Of a DNA stretch of 64,000 nucleotides, positions 1 through 9,790 are shown in pieces. The translations under genes were made by a program, and so were the position numbers. The stretch is from Anaerovibrio sp. RM50. Its GTDB lineage: Bacteria; Bacillota; Negativicutes; Selenomonadales; Selenomonadaceae. Numbering within the stretch: the first letter of the stretch is position 1; each line of letters opens with the position of its first letter. The notes beneath the pieces were generated by a model. The model ran no database searches. It was not told where the DNA came from and was given only the letters and a program-made list of their open reading frames with translations. The stretch spans positions 48,731 to 112,730 of the forward strand of contig NZ_JHWV01000012.1 in the NCBI RefSeq assembly GCF_000622005.1. Direction: 5' to 3'.

Positions 1-785
1 CGGGTATATCCCGTGTTCTTCTCAATGGCATGGGCCATGGTGTGGCCGAAATTCAAAATGGCACGGAGGCCGGACTCCTTTTCGTCCTGGCTTACCACAG
101 CAGCCTTTATTTCACATGAGCGGGCCGTCATGTGAGCCGCCACATCCTCCTTCAGATCCAGAACCTCCTGCACATTTTCCTCCAGAAACTGGAAGAAATC
201 CTTATCATATATAATTCCATATTTTATTATTTCACCCAGACCGGTGTAAATCTCCCGCTTTGGCAGGGTCTTAAGCCAGTCAAGGTCCATAAATACTGCC
301 TTGGGCTGATAAAAGGCACCGATGAGATTCTTCCCCAAAGGGTGATTGACCGCAACCTTCCCCCCAACGCTGGAATCCACCTGCGCCAAAAGGCTGGTGG
401 GAACCTGCACAAATGGCACCCCCCGCATGTAGGAGGCTGCCACAAAGCCTGCCAAATCGCCAACCACACCGCCCCCCAGGGCAAATACAGGGGATTTTCT
501 GTCAAGGCCCAGCTCAATGCAGCGAGTCATAATGTCCTCAAAGGACTTCAATGACTTGGAGCTTTCCCCTGCAGGAATCTGGTATATTTCGGCCTCCAGT
601 CCCCCTTCTTTTATCATAGCCTTCAGCCTTTCACCATAAATGGGCCCCACATTGGTGTCGGTAATTATCAGACCCCGTTTGGAAAATGGTCTCTTTTGGC
701 AAAAATCAATAATCTCTGAATGTAAATCCTTTCCTATATAAATATTGTAGCTATTTTCTCCCAAATCAACCTTTACAATACGCAT
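1..785 (-). CDS. aroB: 3-dehydroquinate synthase, cut by the window edge
   Basis: AroB converts DAHP to 3-dehydroquinate, the second step of the shikimate pathway, in the cytoplasm. The reading frame begins at ATG 785-783 (MRIVKVDLGENSYNIYIG) and runs without a stop to base 1, giving about 261 of the usual 350-360 residues. Visible landmarks are the glycine-rich nucleotide-binding stretch ALGGGVVGDLAGF, the substrate-site block SLLAQVDSSVGGK and the metal-ligand block FGHTMAHAIE next to the cut. A GGGAG lies 12 bases before the ATG. It is on the same strand as the chemotaxis operon, 62 bp past its last gene; a hairpin in that gap may separate the two. The C-terminus lies outside the window. 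Confidence 0.93.
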   Translation of the reverse strand, partial: MRIVKVDLGENSYNIYIGKDLHSEIIDFCQKRPFSKRGLIITDTNVGPIYGERLKAMIKEGGLEAEIYQIPAGESSKSLKSFEDIMTRCIELGLDRKSPVFALGGGVVGDLAGFVAASYMRGVPFVQVPTSLLAQVDSSVGGKVAVNHPLGKNLIGAFYQPKAVFMDLDWLKTLPKREIYTGLGEIIKYGIIYDKDFFQFLEENVQEVLDLKEDVAAHMTARSCEIKAAVVSQDEKESGLRAILNFGHTMAHAIEKNTGYT

Positions 786-817
786 CAACTTGCAAAACTC
801 CCAACTAAAAACTTGCC

Positions 818-837
818 GCAAGCTTACATAAGCTTGC
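818..837 (-). terminator. perfect hairpin between response regulator gene and aroB
   Basis: GCAAGCTTA (818-826) pairs with TAAGCTTGC (829-837) around a 2-base loop. On the minus strand a TTTTT tract follows about seven bases later. It could be a weak terminator ending the chemotaxis operon before aroB; the T-tract is not immediately adjacent, so this is tentative. Confidence 0.35.
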
Positions 838-847
838 CAAAACTTAC

Positions 848-1258
848 TTATTTATCTTTCCCGTCCGGAATCAGCCCCAGATTTCTCATGGCTTCCTCCA
901 CCTTTTCCGTATCAACAGGCTTGGAGGCATAGGCATCACAGCCAAGGCGGAAGGCTTCATCCACATAGCCGATATCCGCAAGGGCAGTCATCATAATAAT
1001 CTTGATCTTTTTGTCAGAGGCCTTGTCATTCTGGTTCTCCAGCTGACGGATTACCTTCAGTACCTTCAGGCCGTCAACCTTTGGCATCATAATGTCCAGA
1101 CAAAGCAGGTCAAAGGGCTTCCCCTCCTTGATGGCGTCCATGTAAATGTCGATGGCATCCATGCCGTCCACAGCCACCTCTACCTCTCCGTAGGTGACCA
1201 TGAACTTCTGCAAAAATGTGCGACTGATTCTGTCGTCTTCTGCAATTAATATCCTCAT
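848..1258 (-). CDS. single-domain response regulator (CheY-like receiver)
   Basis: A 136-residue stand-alone receiver domain with no output domain. The acidic pair E7/D8/D9, phospho-acceptor D55 (LLCLDIMMPK), switch residue T91 and lysine K113 (ASKPVD) are all present, so it should be phosphorylatable. It starts 8 bases after an AGGGGG ribosome site and lies 12 bp behind the PAS histidine kinase gene, the likeliest phosphodonor. No other CheY-like gene lies in this operon, so it could instead be the CheY that reaches the flagellar motor. The sequence alone does not decide between these roles. Confidence 0.9.
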   Translation of the reverse strand: MRILIAEDDRISRTFLQKFMVTYGEVEVAVDGMDAIDIYMDAIKEGKPFDLLCLDIMMPKVDGLKVLKVIRQLENQNDKASDKKIKIIMMTALADIGYVDEAFRLGCDAYASKPVDTEKVEEAMRNLGLIPDGKDK

Positions 1259-1270
1259 ATATATAACCCC

Positions 1271-2995
1271 CTAGTCATTCAATTTCTCTTCACAGTATTT
1301 AAGCAAATCGCTGATATCATCATCGCTGTCATCCCCAAGGCCCGGCAGCACAGGTTCATCCTCATCGGCCTTTTCTCCCTTGCTGTCTGGTGGTGAATAA
1401 GGATTCATAAATACCGTTTGGTCTTTCAGCTCCAGATCCGCCTTGTTGGCCAGAACCAGCGGCAGAAGCACCGTAAATCGGCTTCCACTGTTTTGCTTCG
1501 AGCTTACGCCGATTTCTCCGCCCATGCTGGATACCAGCTCCTTGACTATCATCAGCCCCAGTCCCGTGCCCCCAAAGCGACGGGTGGTGGATCCGTCCAC
1601 CTGACTGAAAGGCTTAAACAGCTTGGCCTGCTCCTCCATGGTCATGCCTATACCCGTATCCTCCACATAGAATTCCAGATATGGCTGCTGCCCCCGATCG
1701 TGGACATAAGCCCCCAGGGTTATGCCGCCCTCCATGGTAAATTTTAGAGCGTTTGTGAGCAGATTGTGGAGAATCTGCCTTATGCGGAGAGGATCCCCCC
1801 GGACAAATCTCGGCAATGCCTCAATATTTGGTTTGGTAAAGGTCAGTCCCTTGTTCTCCGCAGTCTGGCCGTGGAGATTGCTTACCCGGGTAATGAGCTC
1901 GTGAAGGTCCAGATCAATGTTTTCCAGACGCATCTTGCCATTCTCCAGCTTGGCATAGTCCAGTATATCATTGATTATACGCAAAAGGTCCTCAGAGCAT
2001 TGCTTGGCCGCAGTAAGATTCTCCCGCTGTTCATCTGTGAGAGAGGTCTTCAATGTAAGATCTATCATGCCGGACATGCCATTAATCGGCGTACGGATTT
2101 CGTGACTCATGTTGGCCAGGAACTGAGTTTTGGTAGTGCTGGCCACCTCCGCGTGGCGACGGGCCTCCTGCAGCTCATGTTCCTTCTGCTTACGCTTGGA
2201 AATATTCAGCATGGTAAGGACAATCTGCTTCTGTTTGCCATCCCAAAGCTGGGTAATAAACATCTGAAGCCAGATAGGCTCCTTAAGGCCCTTTATCTGT
2301 ACAGCCACAACGAAATCCACTGTAAAGGCATCGTCCAGAATGGCAGACTCTATATTGTTGCGAACCACGCAGAATTTGCAGTTCTCCGACTTGCCGCAGC
2401 CCTGACTGAGGCTGTTGACACAGTGAATTGCATCCCCGAACTGCTTCCCCATAATATCTATATAGTCTTCATTAATGGTTTCCAGGGCCGGATCGTTAAT
2501 ATCCATTATCTCCCCACGGATATTGAGGGTTATAATACCGATTTTGGCCGCCTCAAATACGGACCGCATATAATAATGGTCTGTTTCCACCTTCCGTTCC
2601 AAGGTACGGATTCTGGTTACATCACGGACAATGGCGGTGCAGCCCTTGACAGCACCACTGCTGTCAGTAATAGGAGAACAGGTGGCGGACAGATAAACCG
2701 CCCCGTCAGAACGGGCAAAGCCAATATTCTTGGAAAGGCCCATGGTCCTTTTGGTGCGCATGGCCCGAATAACCGGGCTGATTATTCTTTCCCGTGTATC
2801 AACATTTTCCAGCCTCATAACATCGCTGACACTGACGGGAACACTGTTGTCATAATGGTACTCAAAAAGCTCCTCAGCGGCCTTGTTCATAAATATGACC
2901 ATGCCCTTAACATCAGTCATAATCACGCTGTCCCCAAGGCCACCCAGCAAATTCTGGAGAGAGCCGTAATCAATTACCATATCTGATTGTTCCAT
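1271..2995 (-). CDS. PAS-domain sensor histidine kinase
   Basis: A 574-residue kinase. Two PAS-like domains come first (about residues 10-130 and 140-270); the second holds an unusual cysteine cluster, CGKSENCKFC. They are followed by HisKA with phospho-accepting H298 (FLANMSHEIRTP), the N box near N415, G1 box DTGIGM (446-451) and G2 box GGTGLGL (475-481). An acidic tail of about 45 residues ends the protein. There is no transmembrane segment, so it is a cytoplasmic sensor. ATG 2995 is chosen over an in-frame ATG 24 bases upstream because AAGGAGG sits correctly before it and the upstream ATG lies inside cheB. The cysteine cluster could bind a cofactor or sense redox state, but that is inference. 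Confidence 0.9.
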   Translation of the reverse strand: MEQSDMVIDYGSLQNLLGGLGDSVIMTDVKGMVIFMNKAAEELFEYHYDNSVPVSVSDVMRLENVDTRERIISPVIRAMRTKRTMGLSKNIGFARSDGAVYLSATCSPITDSSGAVKGCTAIVRDVTRIRTLERKVETDHYYMRSVFEAAKIGIITLNIRGEIMDINDPALETINEDYIDIMGKQFGDAIHCVNSLSQGCGKSENCKFCVVRNNIESAILDDAFTVDFVVAVQIKGLKEPIWLQMFITQLWDGKQKQIVLTMLNISKRKQKEHELQEARRHAEVASTTKTQFLANMSHEIRTPINGMSGMIDLTLKTSLTDEQRENLTAAKQCSEDLLRIINDILDYAKLENGKMRLENIDLDLHELITRVSNLHGQTAENKGLTFTKPNIEALPRFVRGDPLRIRQILHNLLTNALKFTMEGGITLGAYVHDRGQQPYLEFYVEDTGIGMTMEEQAKLFKPFSQVDGSTTRRFGGTGLGLMIVKELVSSMGGEIGVSSKQNSGSRFTVLLPLVLANKADLELKDQTVFMNPYSPPDSKGEKADEDEPVLPGLGDDSDDDISDLLKYCEEKLND

Positions 2996-3008
2996 AATTG
3001 CTCCCTCC

Positions 3009-4349
3009 TTACTTTGCATTAACTACTGCTGTAATCATCATGGCCATGCCGTTAAGGGGAACCTGCTGCATAACAGCGCCCTTTTCATAGGCAACCCTTG
3101 GCATGCCGTATACCACGCTGCTGGCCTCATCCTGTCCCAGGGTGACACAGCCCGCCTCGCGCATTTTTATCATATATTCGGCGCCGTCCTCTCCCATACC
3201 CGTAAGGATAACGCCCATGGCCCGATCCCCCACGTTCTCTGCCACTGACTTAAACAGCACGTTAACTGCCGGACAGTGGCCGCCATATTTAGGGCCCGGA
3301 TTAACGTCAAGGGACATGATGCCCCCGACGTTTTTCACCCGCATCTGCTTGTTACCCGGGGCCACATACACCCAGTTGGGCTCCAGACGGTCCCCGTCCT
3401 CCGCCTCCTTAACATTAATGACGCACTCATTGTTAAGGCGGTCGGAAAACAGCTTGGAAAACATTGGCGGTATATGCTGCACAATGACAATGGGCGGCAA
3501 ATTGGGCTTAAGCTCCCGCAAAATCTTGGACAGGGCCTCTGTACCACCTGTGGAGGCGCCTATGGCAATAAGCTCCACCCTCCTTGGCGGCATGGGCGCT
3601 CTCAGAGAACTGAGTGGCACCGACTGGGGCTCCGGCTTGTCGCTTTTCAGCTGCTTGGCAATTTCCTTCATGGCATTCATGTTGGAAACCACCTTGTTAA
3701 GATGCTGGGAAACCTGCTCATGACTGCCATAATTGCTGAACAGTGGCTTCACCACTGATCTGGCAGCTGGCTGAGATGGGTGCAGTGGGTCAGCAGCTGA
3801 AGCCGATGGTGACGATGAGGCCGACTGTGGCGGCTGGGCTGTCTGTGACGGCCTATCTGTCTGACTTTGCGGCTGTACTGGCTCACTCTTTGGTTCAGCC
3901 TTCGGTTCAGGAGGTGTATCAGATGAAGCCACAGCCCCCTGGCTTTCCGCAATACGCATATCCTCATGCTTCTTGGCCAAAAGCACCTGCTCTGCCACTT
4001 TTTTCATAAAGTCCCCGCTGCCCAGTGTCATAGAAGGCTTTTCAATAAAGGAAAAGGCTCCCGCCTCCAGGGCAAGGTTCTTGTAAGCAGGGCGTGAGCT
4101 GAGAACCACCGTAGGCAAAGCATACTGAACAATAAGGCGGCGCAGAAACTCAATGCCGTTCATCTTTGGCATTTCCACGTCCAAAATCATAACATCCGGG
4201 TCAAAGGACAAAATCTTGTCCCTTGCCTCAAATGGATTTTCAGCCCGCTCCACTTCAATATCGCCTGTAATATTGGATGCCAGGCCTCTGGCCAGGGCTT
4301 CCCTAAAAAACAGAGAATCATCCACAATAAGAATTTTCAGGTCACTCAT
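3009..4349 (-). CDS. cheB: chemotaxis protein-glutamate methylesterase CheB
   Basis: CheB removes methyl groups from chemoreceptors and is activated by phosphorylation from CheA. The 446 residues contain a receiver domain (D10, D11, phospho-acceptor D57, K104) and a methylesterase domain with catalytic triad S266 (AIGASTGG), H292 (VQHIPP) and D388 (GMGEDGA). The linker from about 135 to 255 is unusually long and rich in Pro, Ser and Gln. Its start overlaps the cheR stop by four bases, indicating translational coupling, and its stop TAA lies within the ribosome site of the next gene. Confidence 0.96.
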   Translation of the reverse strand: MSDLKILIVDDSLFFREALARGLASNITGDIEVERAENPFEARDKILSFDPDVMILDVEMPKMNGIEFLRRLIVQYALPTVVLSSRPAYKNLALEAGAFSFIEKPSMTLGSGDFMKKVAEQVLLAKKHEDMRIAESQGAVASSDTPPEPKAEPKSEPVQPQSQTDRPSQTAQPPQSASSSPSASAADPLHPSQPAARSVVKPLFSNYGSHEQVSQHLNKVVSNMNAMKEIAKQLKSDKPEPQSVPLSSLRAPMPPRRVELIAIGASTGGTEALSKILRELKPNLPPIVIVQHIPPMFSKLFSDRLNNECVINVKEAEDGDRLEPNWVYVAPGNKQMRVKNVGGIMSLDVNPGPKYGGHCPAVNVLFKSVAENVGDRAMGVILTGMGEDGAEYMIKMREAGCVTLGQDEASSVVYGMPRVAYEKGAVMQQVPLNGMAMMITAVVNAK

Positions 4350-5173
4350 GTGAACGCTCCCTTCTTTCTGTAAATGGACGGCATAACATACTCAAAACCG
4401 CTTTTATGCCTGTCAATAACCTCGGAATGACCAATAAAGAGGTAACCACCCGGCTCCAGAAAATCGGAGAATTTCTGAACCAGGCTGTCCCTTGTGGGAC
4501 CATCAAAGTATATCATAACATTTCTGCAAAAAATTACATGAAAAGGTCTTTTAAATGGAAAAACAGGGGTCATGAGATTAAAACGACGGAACAGCACCTT
4601 TTGGCGCAGCTTGTCCACCACCTGATAATTTCCGTCAAGGGTGCGGTGAAAATAGCTGTTCTGCCACAATGCGGGAAGAGTCTTTACAGATTCCGCCGCA
4701 TAAATGCCCTCTTTCCCCTTTGCCAGCACATCTTTGGAGAGATCAGTGGCCAGAAGGGTGGTTTCCCAGCCCGGCATGGAGCCGAAATGGTCCTCCAGCA
4801 TCATGGCCAGAGTATATGCCTCCTCCCCAGTGGAGGAAGCGGCACACCAAGTCCTTACATCCCCATCACGGATAGAGCTCTCCAGATAGGGCAAAACCTC
4901 TTTTTCATAGAAGGAAAAATGATCCGGCTCCCGCATGAAGAAGGTATGATGGGTGGTTATCGCCTCAGCCAGCATGGCCAGACCCTTGCCGGATTTATCC
5001 TCCCTGATATATTTCAGAAAGGCCTCGTCACTGGCCAGCTCTGGTCTGCCAATATTATCGTTTTTCAGTTTAAATAAACGGCTCTCCAGAAGGGCCTTCT
5101 TCTCCGGTGGCAGCTGAATACCAAAATTCTGTGTCACCAAAGCAGCAAACTGCTGGAACAAGGACTGGTTCAT
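4346..5173 (-). CDS. cheR: chemotaxis protein methyltransferase CheR
   Basis: CheR methylates receptor glutamates using S-adenosylmethionine, opposing CheB. At 275 residues it has family-typical length: an all-helical N-terminal domain (1-80), then the methyltransferase domain with TTHHTFFMREPDHF, the SAM-binding AASSTGEEAYTLAM and CRNVMIYFD near the C-terminus. It starts 9 bases after GGAGAG and overlaps cheB by four bases. The motif TTHHT replaces the more usual TTNET-like form but keeps the arginine-glutamate pair that follows. Confidence 0.95.
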   Translation of the reverse strand: MNQSLFQQFAALVTQNFGIQLPPEKKALLESRLFKLKNDNIGRPELASDEAFLKYIREDKSGKGLAMLAEAITTHHTFFMREPDHFSFYEKEVLPYLESSIRDGDVRTWCAASSTGEEAYTLAMMLEDHFGSMPGWETTLLATDLSKDVLAKGKEGIYAAESVKTLPALWQNSYFHRTLDGNYQVVDKLRQKVLFRRFNLMTPVFPFKRPFHVIFCRNVMIYFDGPTRDSLVQKFSDFLEPGGYLFIGHSEVIDRHKSGFEYVMPSIYRKKGAFT

Positions 5174-5211
5174 ATCTGGGTTCTCTCCAAAGTCTCGTAT
5201 GTTTTGGTTAA

Positions 5212-6957
5212 TCAGTATTTACCGAAACCCTCATCATCAGTAAGGGCAATAGTCTTTGGCTTTACCCCCGGGGCTGCCGGGGTAACCATAGGCTTTACAT
5301 CCTGTTTTACGGCACTGAAACGCACCTCTGATTCCGCAGGCTTCTCAGGATATACTGGCACAGCCTTTGGCATATCAGTATTTCTGTAGTTCACCACGGA
5401 GGAGCTTAATTTGAAATGTCTTACCCGCTCTCTCATGCGGTCAGCCTGGGCACTGAGCTGCTGGCTGGCAGAGGCAGATTCCTCAGAGGTGGCAGAATTG
5501 GACTGAACCACCTGGGAAACCTGATTAACCCCCTGATTTATCTGGTCAATGGCCAGCTTCTGCTCATTGGATGCCTTGGCAATGCCCTCTACAATATCCG
5601 CCACATCAGCCACGTTCTCCACAATGGTGCCAAGGACTTCGGCAGTCTTGTTGGCAATTGTGCGGCCCACATTCACCTTCTCAATGGAGCCCTCAATCAT
5701 ATCTGTGGTTTCCTTGGCGGCCTTGGCACTTCTGGCAGCCAGATTACGGACCTCCTCAGCCACTACGGCAAAGCCCTTGCCGTGCTGGCCGGCCCGGGCA
5801 GCCTCAACGGCTGCATTAAGGGCCAGTATGTTGGTCTGGAAGGCTATTTCGTCAATAACCTTAATTATCTTGGAAATATTATTGGAAGAATTATTGATAT
5901 CCTCCATGGCGTTGAGCATGGACTTCATATCCTCATTGCCCTGCTCCGCATGGGTGCGGCAATTAATGGTAAGATTATTGGCCCGCTCGGCGTTTTCTGC
6001 ATTGCTGGCAGTCTGGGAGGCTATTTCGCTGATGGAAGCGGACAGCTCCTCCACAGAGGCCGCCTGCTCAGTGGCACCCTGGGAAAGGCCCATGCTGGCA
6101 TCGGATACATTCTTGGCTCCCGCTGCCACCTGGTCTGCCACATTGTGAATATCAGAAACTGCTTCGTGAACCCGCTGACGCATAATCTCGAAATTGGCCG
6201 CTGCATCACCCAGCTCATCCCCAGTGCTGGTCTGAACCTCAGTAACCAGATCACCATCAGCAATACGGGCAGCAGCATTTCCCAGCTCCTTTAAACGGGA
6301 GGACAGATCTCTGGAAAAATATACCCCTGCTGCCAGTGAAATGAGAATAAGAACAGCAGCCACCACAATATTGGCAAAAATGCTGCTTCTGTTTTCATCA
6401 GCGATTTTTACCACTTTCTGGGAAGCGGCTTCCTCACCCATATCAGCGATGCCCTTCACATCGGCATAAAGCTTTTCCGCAAGCTTCTCCTGCTTGGCCA
6501 TATCGCTGTTAATGATCTCCATATCAACAAATACTGTGTCGTCCAGCATTTTCTTTACTGTGGCAGCGGTGCTGGTCTTATAGGCCTCATAATCCTTCTG
6601 GATAGCTGCCATCATCTGCTTTGCTTCCTGGCTCTGGGCCATGGAATTCAGTTCTCCCATATCCTTGTCGCATTCCCCAAGGGCCTGCTTCATTTTAGCA
6701 TAGGAGGCCTGAATGGCGCTATTATCGGTTTTGTCCATTGCCACAAGGTAATTGATGCGGGCCGCATTGAGATGCATGCCCATGGAATTGGCGCAAACTG
6801 CCGCCCTGGTATCCATCTTAATGAGGTTGTCGTATTTTGCAGCAGTATCCACGGTGTTGGAAATGCCGTGCCACGAAACCGCCACAATCATCAATTCAAG
6901 AACAACCACCAATGTTATTAGCTTGGCACCTATAGTAAGATTTTTGAAAAACATCAT
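5212..6957 (-). CDS. methyl-accepting chemotaxis protein
   Basis: A 581-residue transmembrane chemoreceptor. TM1 spans about residues 8-30, a helical periplasmic sensor of the four-helix-bundle type covers 31-190, TM2 about 195-215 and HAMP about 217-265. The cytoplasmic hairpin follows, with the highly conserved tip at 369-400 (EIAFQTNILALNAAVEAARA). There is no C-terminal NWETF-type pentapeptide for tethering CheR. The start follows GGAGG by 9 bases and lies one base beyond the cheW stop codon. The ligand cannot be predicted from sequence. Confidence 0.95.
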   Translation of the reverse strand: MMFFKNLTIGAKLITLVVVLELMIVAVSWHGISNTVDTAAKYDNLIKMDTRAAVCANSMGMHLNAARINYLVAMDKTDNSAIQASYAKMKQALGECDKDMGELNSMAQSQEAKQMMAAIQKDYEAYKTSTAATVKKMLDDTVFVDMEIINSDMAKQEKLAEKLYADVKGIADMGEEAASQKVVKIADENRSSIFANIVVAAVLILISLAAGVYFSRDLSSRLKELGNAAARIADGDLVTEVQTSTGDELGDAAANFEIMRQRVHEAVSDIHNVADQVAAGAKNVSDASMGLSQGATEQAASVEELSASISEIASQTASNAENAERANNLTINCRTHAEQGNEDMKSMLNAMEDINNSSNNISKIIKVIDEIAFQTNILALNAAVEAARAGQHGKGFAVVAEEVRNLAARSAKAAKETTDMIEGSIEKVNVGRTIANKTAEVLGTIVENVADVADIVEGIAKASNEQKLAIDQINQGVNQVSQVVQSNSATSEESASASQQLSAQADRMRERVRHFKLSSSVVNYRNTDMPKAVPVYPEKPAESEVRFSAVKQDVKPMVTPAAPGVKPKTIALTDDEGFGKY

Positions 6958-6958
6958 A

Positions 6959-7471
6959 TCAAGTTGCCTCCTCGCTGGTTTCCTCTGCGCTCATGTCGTC
7001 AAACAGACTCTGGTCATCCTCGCTGAAAAGCTTCATCCAGTCAAGGAGTAATACAACTCCCTCACCGATCTTGCCAATACTGCGAATGTACTTGTTCTGG
7101 GAGGCCTTCAGATCCGGTGGCGGCACCACGTTCTTCTCAGGAATGGTAAGTACCTCAGATACACCATCCACAATAAGTCCGATTAACACATCGTTCACAT
7201 CAATTACAATAACACAGGTCCTGTCGGAATACTCCTTCCCTGGTCTCCTGAATCTGAGATGCATATCCACCACGGGAATAATCTTTCCCCTGAGATTGAT
7301 AATGCCCTTGACGTATTCCGGCACCTCGGGCACCACAGTAATCTTCTGAATACCGATAATTTCAATTACAACCTTAATATCTATGCCATAAACTTCATTG
7401 CCCAAAGTAAAAGTGAGATATTTGTCCTTTTGGGTGTCCTCGTCTTCCATTAACAGCTTGTCATCTTCCAC
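6959..7471 (-). CDS. cheW: chemotaxis coupling protein CheW
   Basis: CheW links receptors to CheA in the signalling array. The 170-residue protein has a short acidic N-terminal extension, then the CheW SH3-like fold with NLRGKIIPVVD and the segment VIVIDVNDVLIGLIVDGV. Translation probably starts at GTG 7471, preceded by GGGAGGAATAATC. It is tightly packed between cheA (21 bp upstream) and the receptor gene (1 bp downstream), so the three are probably made together. Confidence 0.95.
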   Translation of the reverse strand: MEDDKLLMEDEDTQKDKYLTFTLGNEVYGIDIKVVIEIIGIQKITVVPEVPEYVKGIINLRGKIIPVVDMHLRFRRPGKEYSDRTCVIVIDVNDVLIGLIVDGVSEVLTIPEKNVVPPPDLKASQNKYIRSIGKIGEGVVLLLDWMKLFSEDDQSLFDDMSAEETSEEAT

Positions 7472-7492
7472 GATTATTCCTCCCTTAGTGCA

Positions 7493-9649
7493 CTAGTCAA
7501 ATATAATATTATGCACCTGCTGCGGATCAATAATCAGGCTGATGCTGCCATCTCCAAGCAAGGTACAACCACTGATGCCGGTGGTTTTCATCATGCGGCT
7601 GATGTATTTTGGAACAGGCTTAACCACGATCTCCTGTACTCCAAGAAGTTCATCTGCCAGCACCCCAAACCGTGCCTCCCCGGCCTCCAGAAGCAGCAAT
7701 ATACCATCTGTAGGCTCGTGAATTGCATCAGGAATATCATACATATCGTAAAGTCTCACCACAGGACAGCAATTGCCCTGGACCATAATCATTTCGGAGC
7801 CGTCCGGGTCCTTGAAAATGGCCCCCTCCTCCGGGCGGAAGGAACGGCTAATATAATTTATCGGAACCGTAAAGCGGGACCCGCCAACGGATACAGACAT
7901 GCCCTCAATAATGGCCAGCGTTAGAGGAATCTTGATGGTGGTGGTACTGCCAAGACCAGGCTCGCTATCAACAATGACCTTGCCCCCAAGTGACTTAATA
8001 TTGGAAACCACCACGTCCATGCCCACGCCGCGGCCGGAAAATTCAGTAACCGCTTCCTTGGTGGAAAAGCCCGGGGCGAAGATAAAGGAGTAGATTTCCC
8101 GATCTGTAAGCTCCGACTCCGGCTTGGTAAGAATGCCATTTTTACGGGCTCTTTCAAGGATTTTTTCCTTGTTGAGGCCGCCGCCGTCGTCCTTTATCTT
8201 AATAACTACCTCACCGCCGGCATTTTCAGCAGAGAGAATAACTGTGCCCGTTTCCTCCTTCCCCGCATCAACACGTACATCCGGCATTTCAATACCGTGG
8301 TCAACGGAGTTTCTGACTATATGCATCAATGGGTCGGAAATATGCTCGTTGATGTTCTTGTCCACCTCGGTGGACTCACCAACCAGCACCAGACGGGCCT
8401 TCTTCCCCAGCTTCTTGGTCATATCACGGACAATGCGGTTCATCTTCTTGAAGGTTCCCTCCAACGGAACCATACGAAGGGCCATAACGCTGTCCTGGAG
8501 CTCCCCGTTAATCTTGTGAAGCTGACGGGCAGCCTTTGAGAAATTGTCCAGCTCCATGCCCTTTAAATCAGGATTCTGGGTCACCATGGCCTCAGCAATT
8601 ACCATTTCACCCACCAGATCCATGAGCTTGTCCAGCTTGTCAACCCGCACCGTAATCATCTGTGCCCCTTCGCCGCCCTTGGCCGGAACAGGTCTGGCTG
8701 CAGGTGTCAGATCCCGCTGAACAGGCGGCATCTCCGGCTTAATAGGCTCAGAATTTTCCAGGGCCGTAATGGCTATGGTTTCCTGGGATGGCCAATATTC
8801 CAGCTCGCCGACATTGGCCACTTCCTTTATTTCCAATTTTTCAAGGAAAATAGTCTGGTCCAGCTCCGCCTTTACAGCGTCCTTCTCCATATCCGTTACG
8901 AAGAACAGGCGGAAGCCCATATTGCGGATAGTATCAGTGGCGGACTCGTCCTCCAATATCTTTTCCGGCAGATAGTGAAGCTCCGTCACCTTTTCCTTCA
9001 GATTGTTTACTACGCCAAAGGCTCGTACTTCCTCCATTTCACAGCCCGGCTGGAAGAAAACTGTGGCCTCAAAAACGTGCTTGGCCCCCTTAGGCGTGCC
9101 CTCCTCCACGGGAGCAGGCTTGGAAGGCTTGGCGGCACCGATATAATATTGCTGTTTCTTTTCAGGCTCCGGAGCTGGGGCATCTCCCCCGGCCCCATCG
9201 GCTTTCTTGGCATTTTTCACCTTCCGCAAATCAATATCCGGATCATGGCCGTTGTCCAGCTTCATATTCCTGAGGAAATCCTTGGTGTAATTACGCAGCT
9301 CCTCGCTGCTCATATCAGGAGTACCGCCCGCATCCAGCTTTTCCATTTCAATGCGCATGAAATCAACGGCATTCAGCACAATGTCGGTAATGGCAGTGGC
9401 GTCCACCTTTTGGGGTTTAAGCTCTCTAATGTAGAAGAAAATATCCTCTACAGAATGGGCCAATGTCGAAACCTGGTCGAACATCATCATGGCCGCTGAG
9501 CCCTTAATAGTATGCATGGCACGGAAGATTTCGTTGACGTCTTCCTCACTGAAACCGCCCTGCTCCTCACTGCCGAGAGCAATCTGTTCCAGCTGTTCCA
9601 GGAACTGCCTGGTCTCAAATATGAAGACCTCAACCATAGGCTCTGCCAT
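7493..9649 (-). CDS. cheA: chemotaxis histidine kinase CheA
   Basis: CheA phosphorylates the response regulators under receptor control. The 718 residues show P1/HPt with phospho-accepting H46 (AMHTIKGSAAMMMF), a P2-like regulator-binding domain at about 190-285, the P3 dimerisation helices (VRVDKLDKLMDLVGEMV), the P4 kinase domain (HIVRNSVDHGIE, GRGVGMDVV) and a CheW-like P5 domain to the end. ATG 9649 is preferred because AGGAG lies 8 bases before it; a GTG nine bases further upstream abuts that site and is too close. It is the first gene of the minus-strand chemotaxis operon. Confidence 0.96.
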   Translation of the reverse strand: MAEPMVEVFIFETRQFLEQLEQIALGSEEQGGFSEEDVNEIFRAMHTIKGSAAMMMFDQVSTLAHSVEDIFFYIRELKPQKVDATAITDIVLNAVDFMRIEMEKLDAGGTPDMSSEELRNYTKDFLRNMKLDNGHDPDIDLRKVKNAKKADGAGGDAPAPEPEKKQQYYIGAAKPSKPAPVEEGTPKGAKHVFEATVFFQPGCEMEEVRAFGVVNNLKEKVTELHYLPEKILEDESATDTIRNMGFRLFFVTDMEKDAVKAELDQTIFLEKLEIKEVANVGELEYWPSQETIAITALENSEPIKPEMPPVQRDLTPAARPVPAKGGEGAQMITVRVDKLDKLMDLVGEMVIAEAMVTQNPDLKGMELDNFSKAARQLHKINGELQDSVMALRMVPLEGTFKKMNRIVRDMTKKLGKKARLVLVGESTEVDKNINEHISDPLMHIVRNSVDHGIEMPDVRVDAGKEETGTVILSAENAGGEVVIKIKDDGGGLNKEKILERARKNGILTKPESELTDREIYSFIFAPGFSTKEAVTEFSGRGVGMDVVVSNIKSLGGKVIVDSEPGLGSTTTIKIPLTLAIIEGMSVSVGGSRFTVPINYISRSFRPEEGAIFKDPDGSEMIMVQGNCCPVVRLYDMYDIPDAIHEPTDGILLLLEAGEARFGVLADELLGVQEIVVKPVPKYISRMMKTTGISGCTLLGDGSISLIIDPQQVHNIIFD

Positions 9650-9790
9650 ACACATCACTCCTATCTATAGATTATTGACCTTCACATATTTCATATCAAA
9701 ATTCCATATAATAATCCGACGGGACAAACTTTTAGCATGTTTCTATTATTCACTACGAACCCCTATAATTCCTGCCTGCAGATATATTTT

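Noticed and set aside
1766..2986. Plus-strand open frame of about 400 codons
   Set aside because: Antisense shadow of the PAS histidine kinase gene; the kinase motifs decide the strand.
3743..4009. Small plus- and minus-strand frames in the cheB linker region
   Set aside because: They are alternative frames of the Pro/Ser/Gln-rich linker of cheB.
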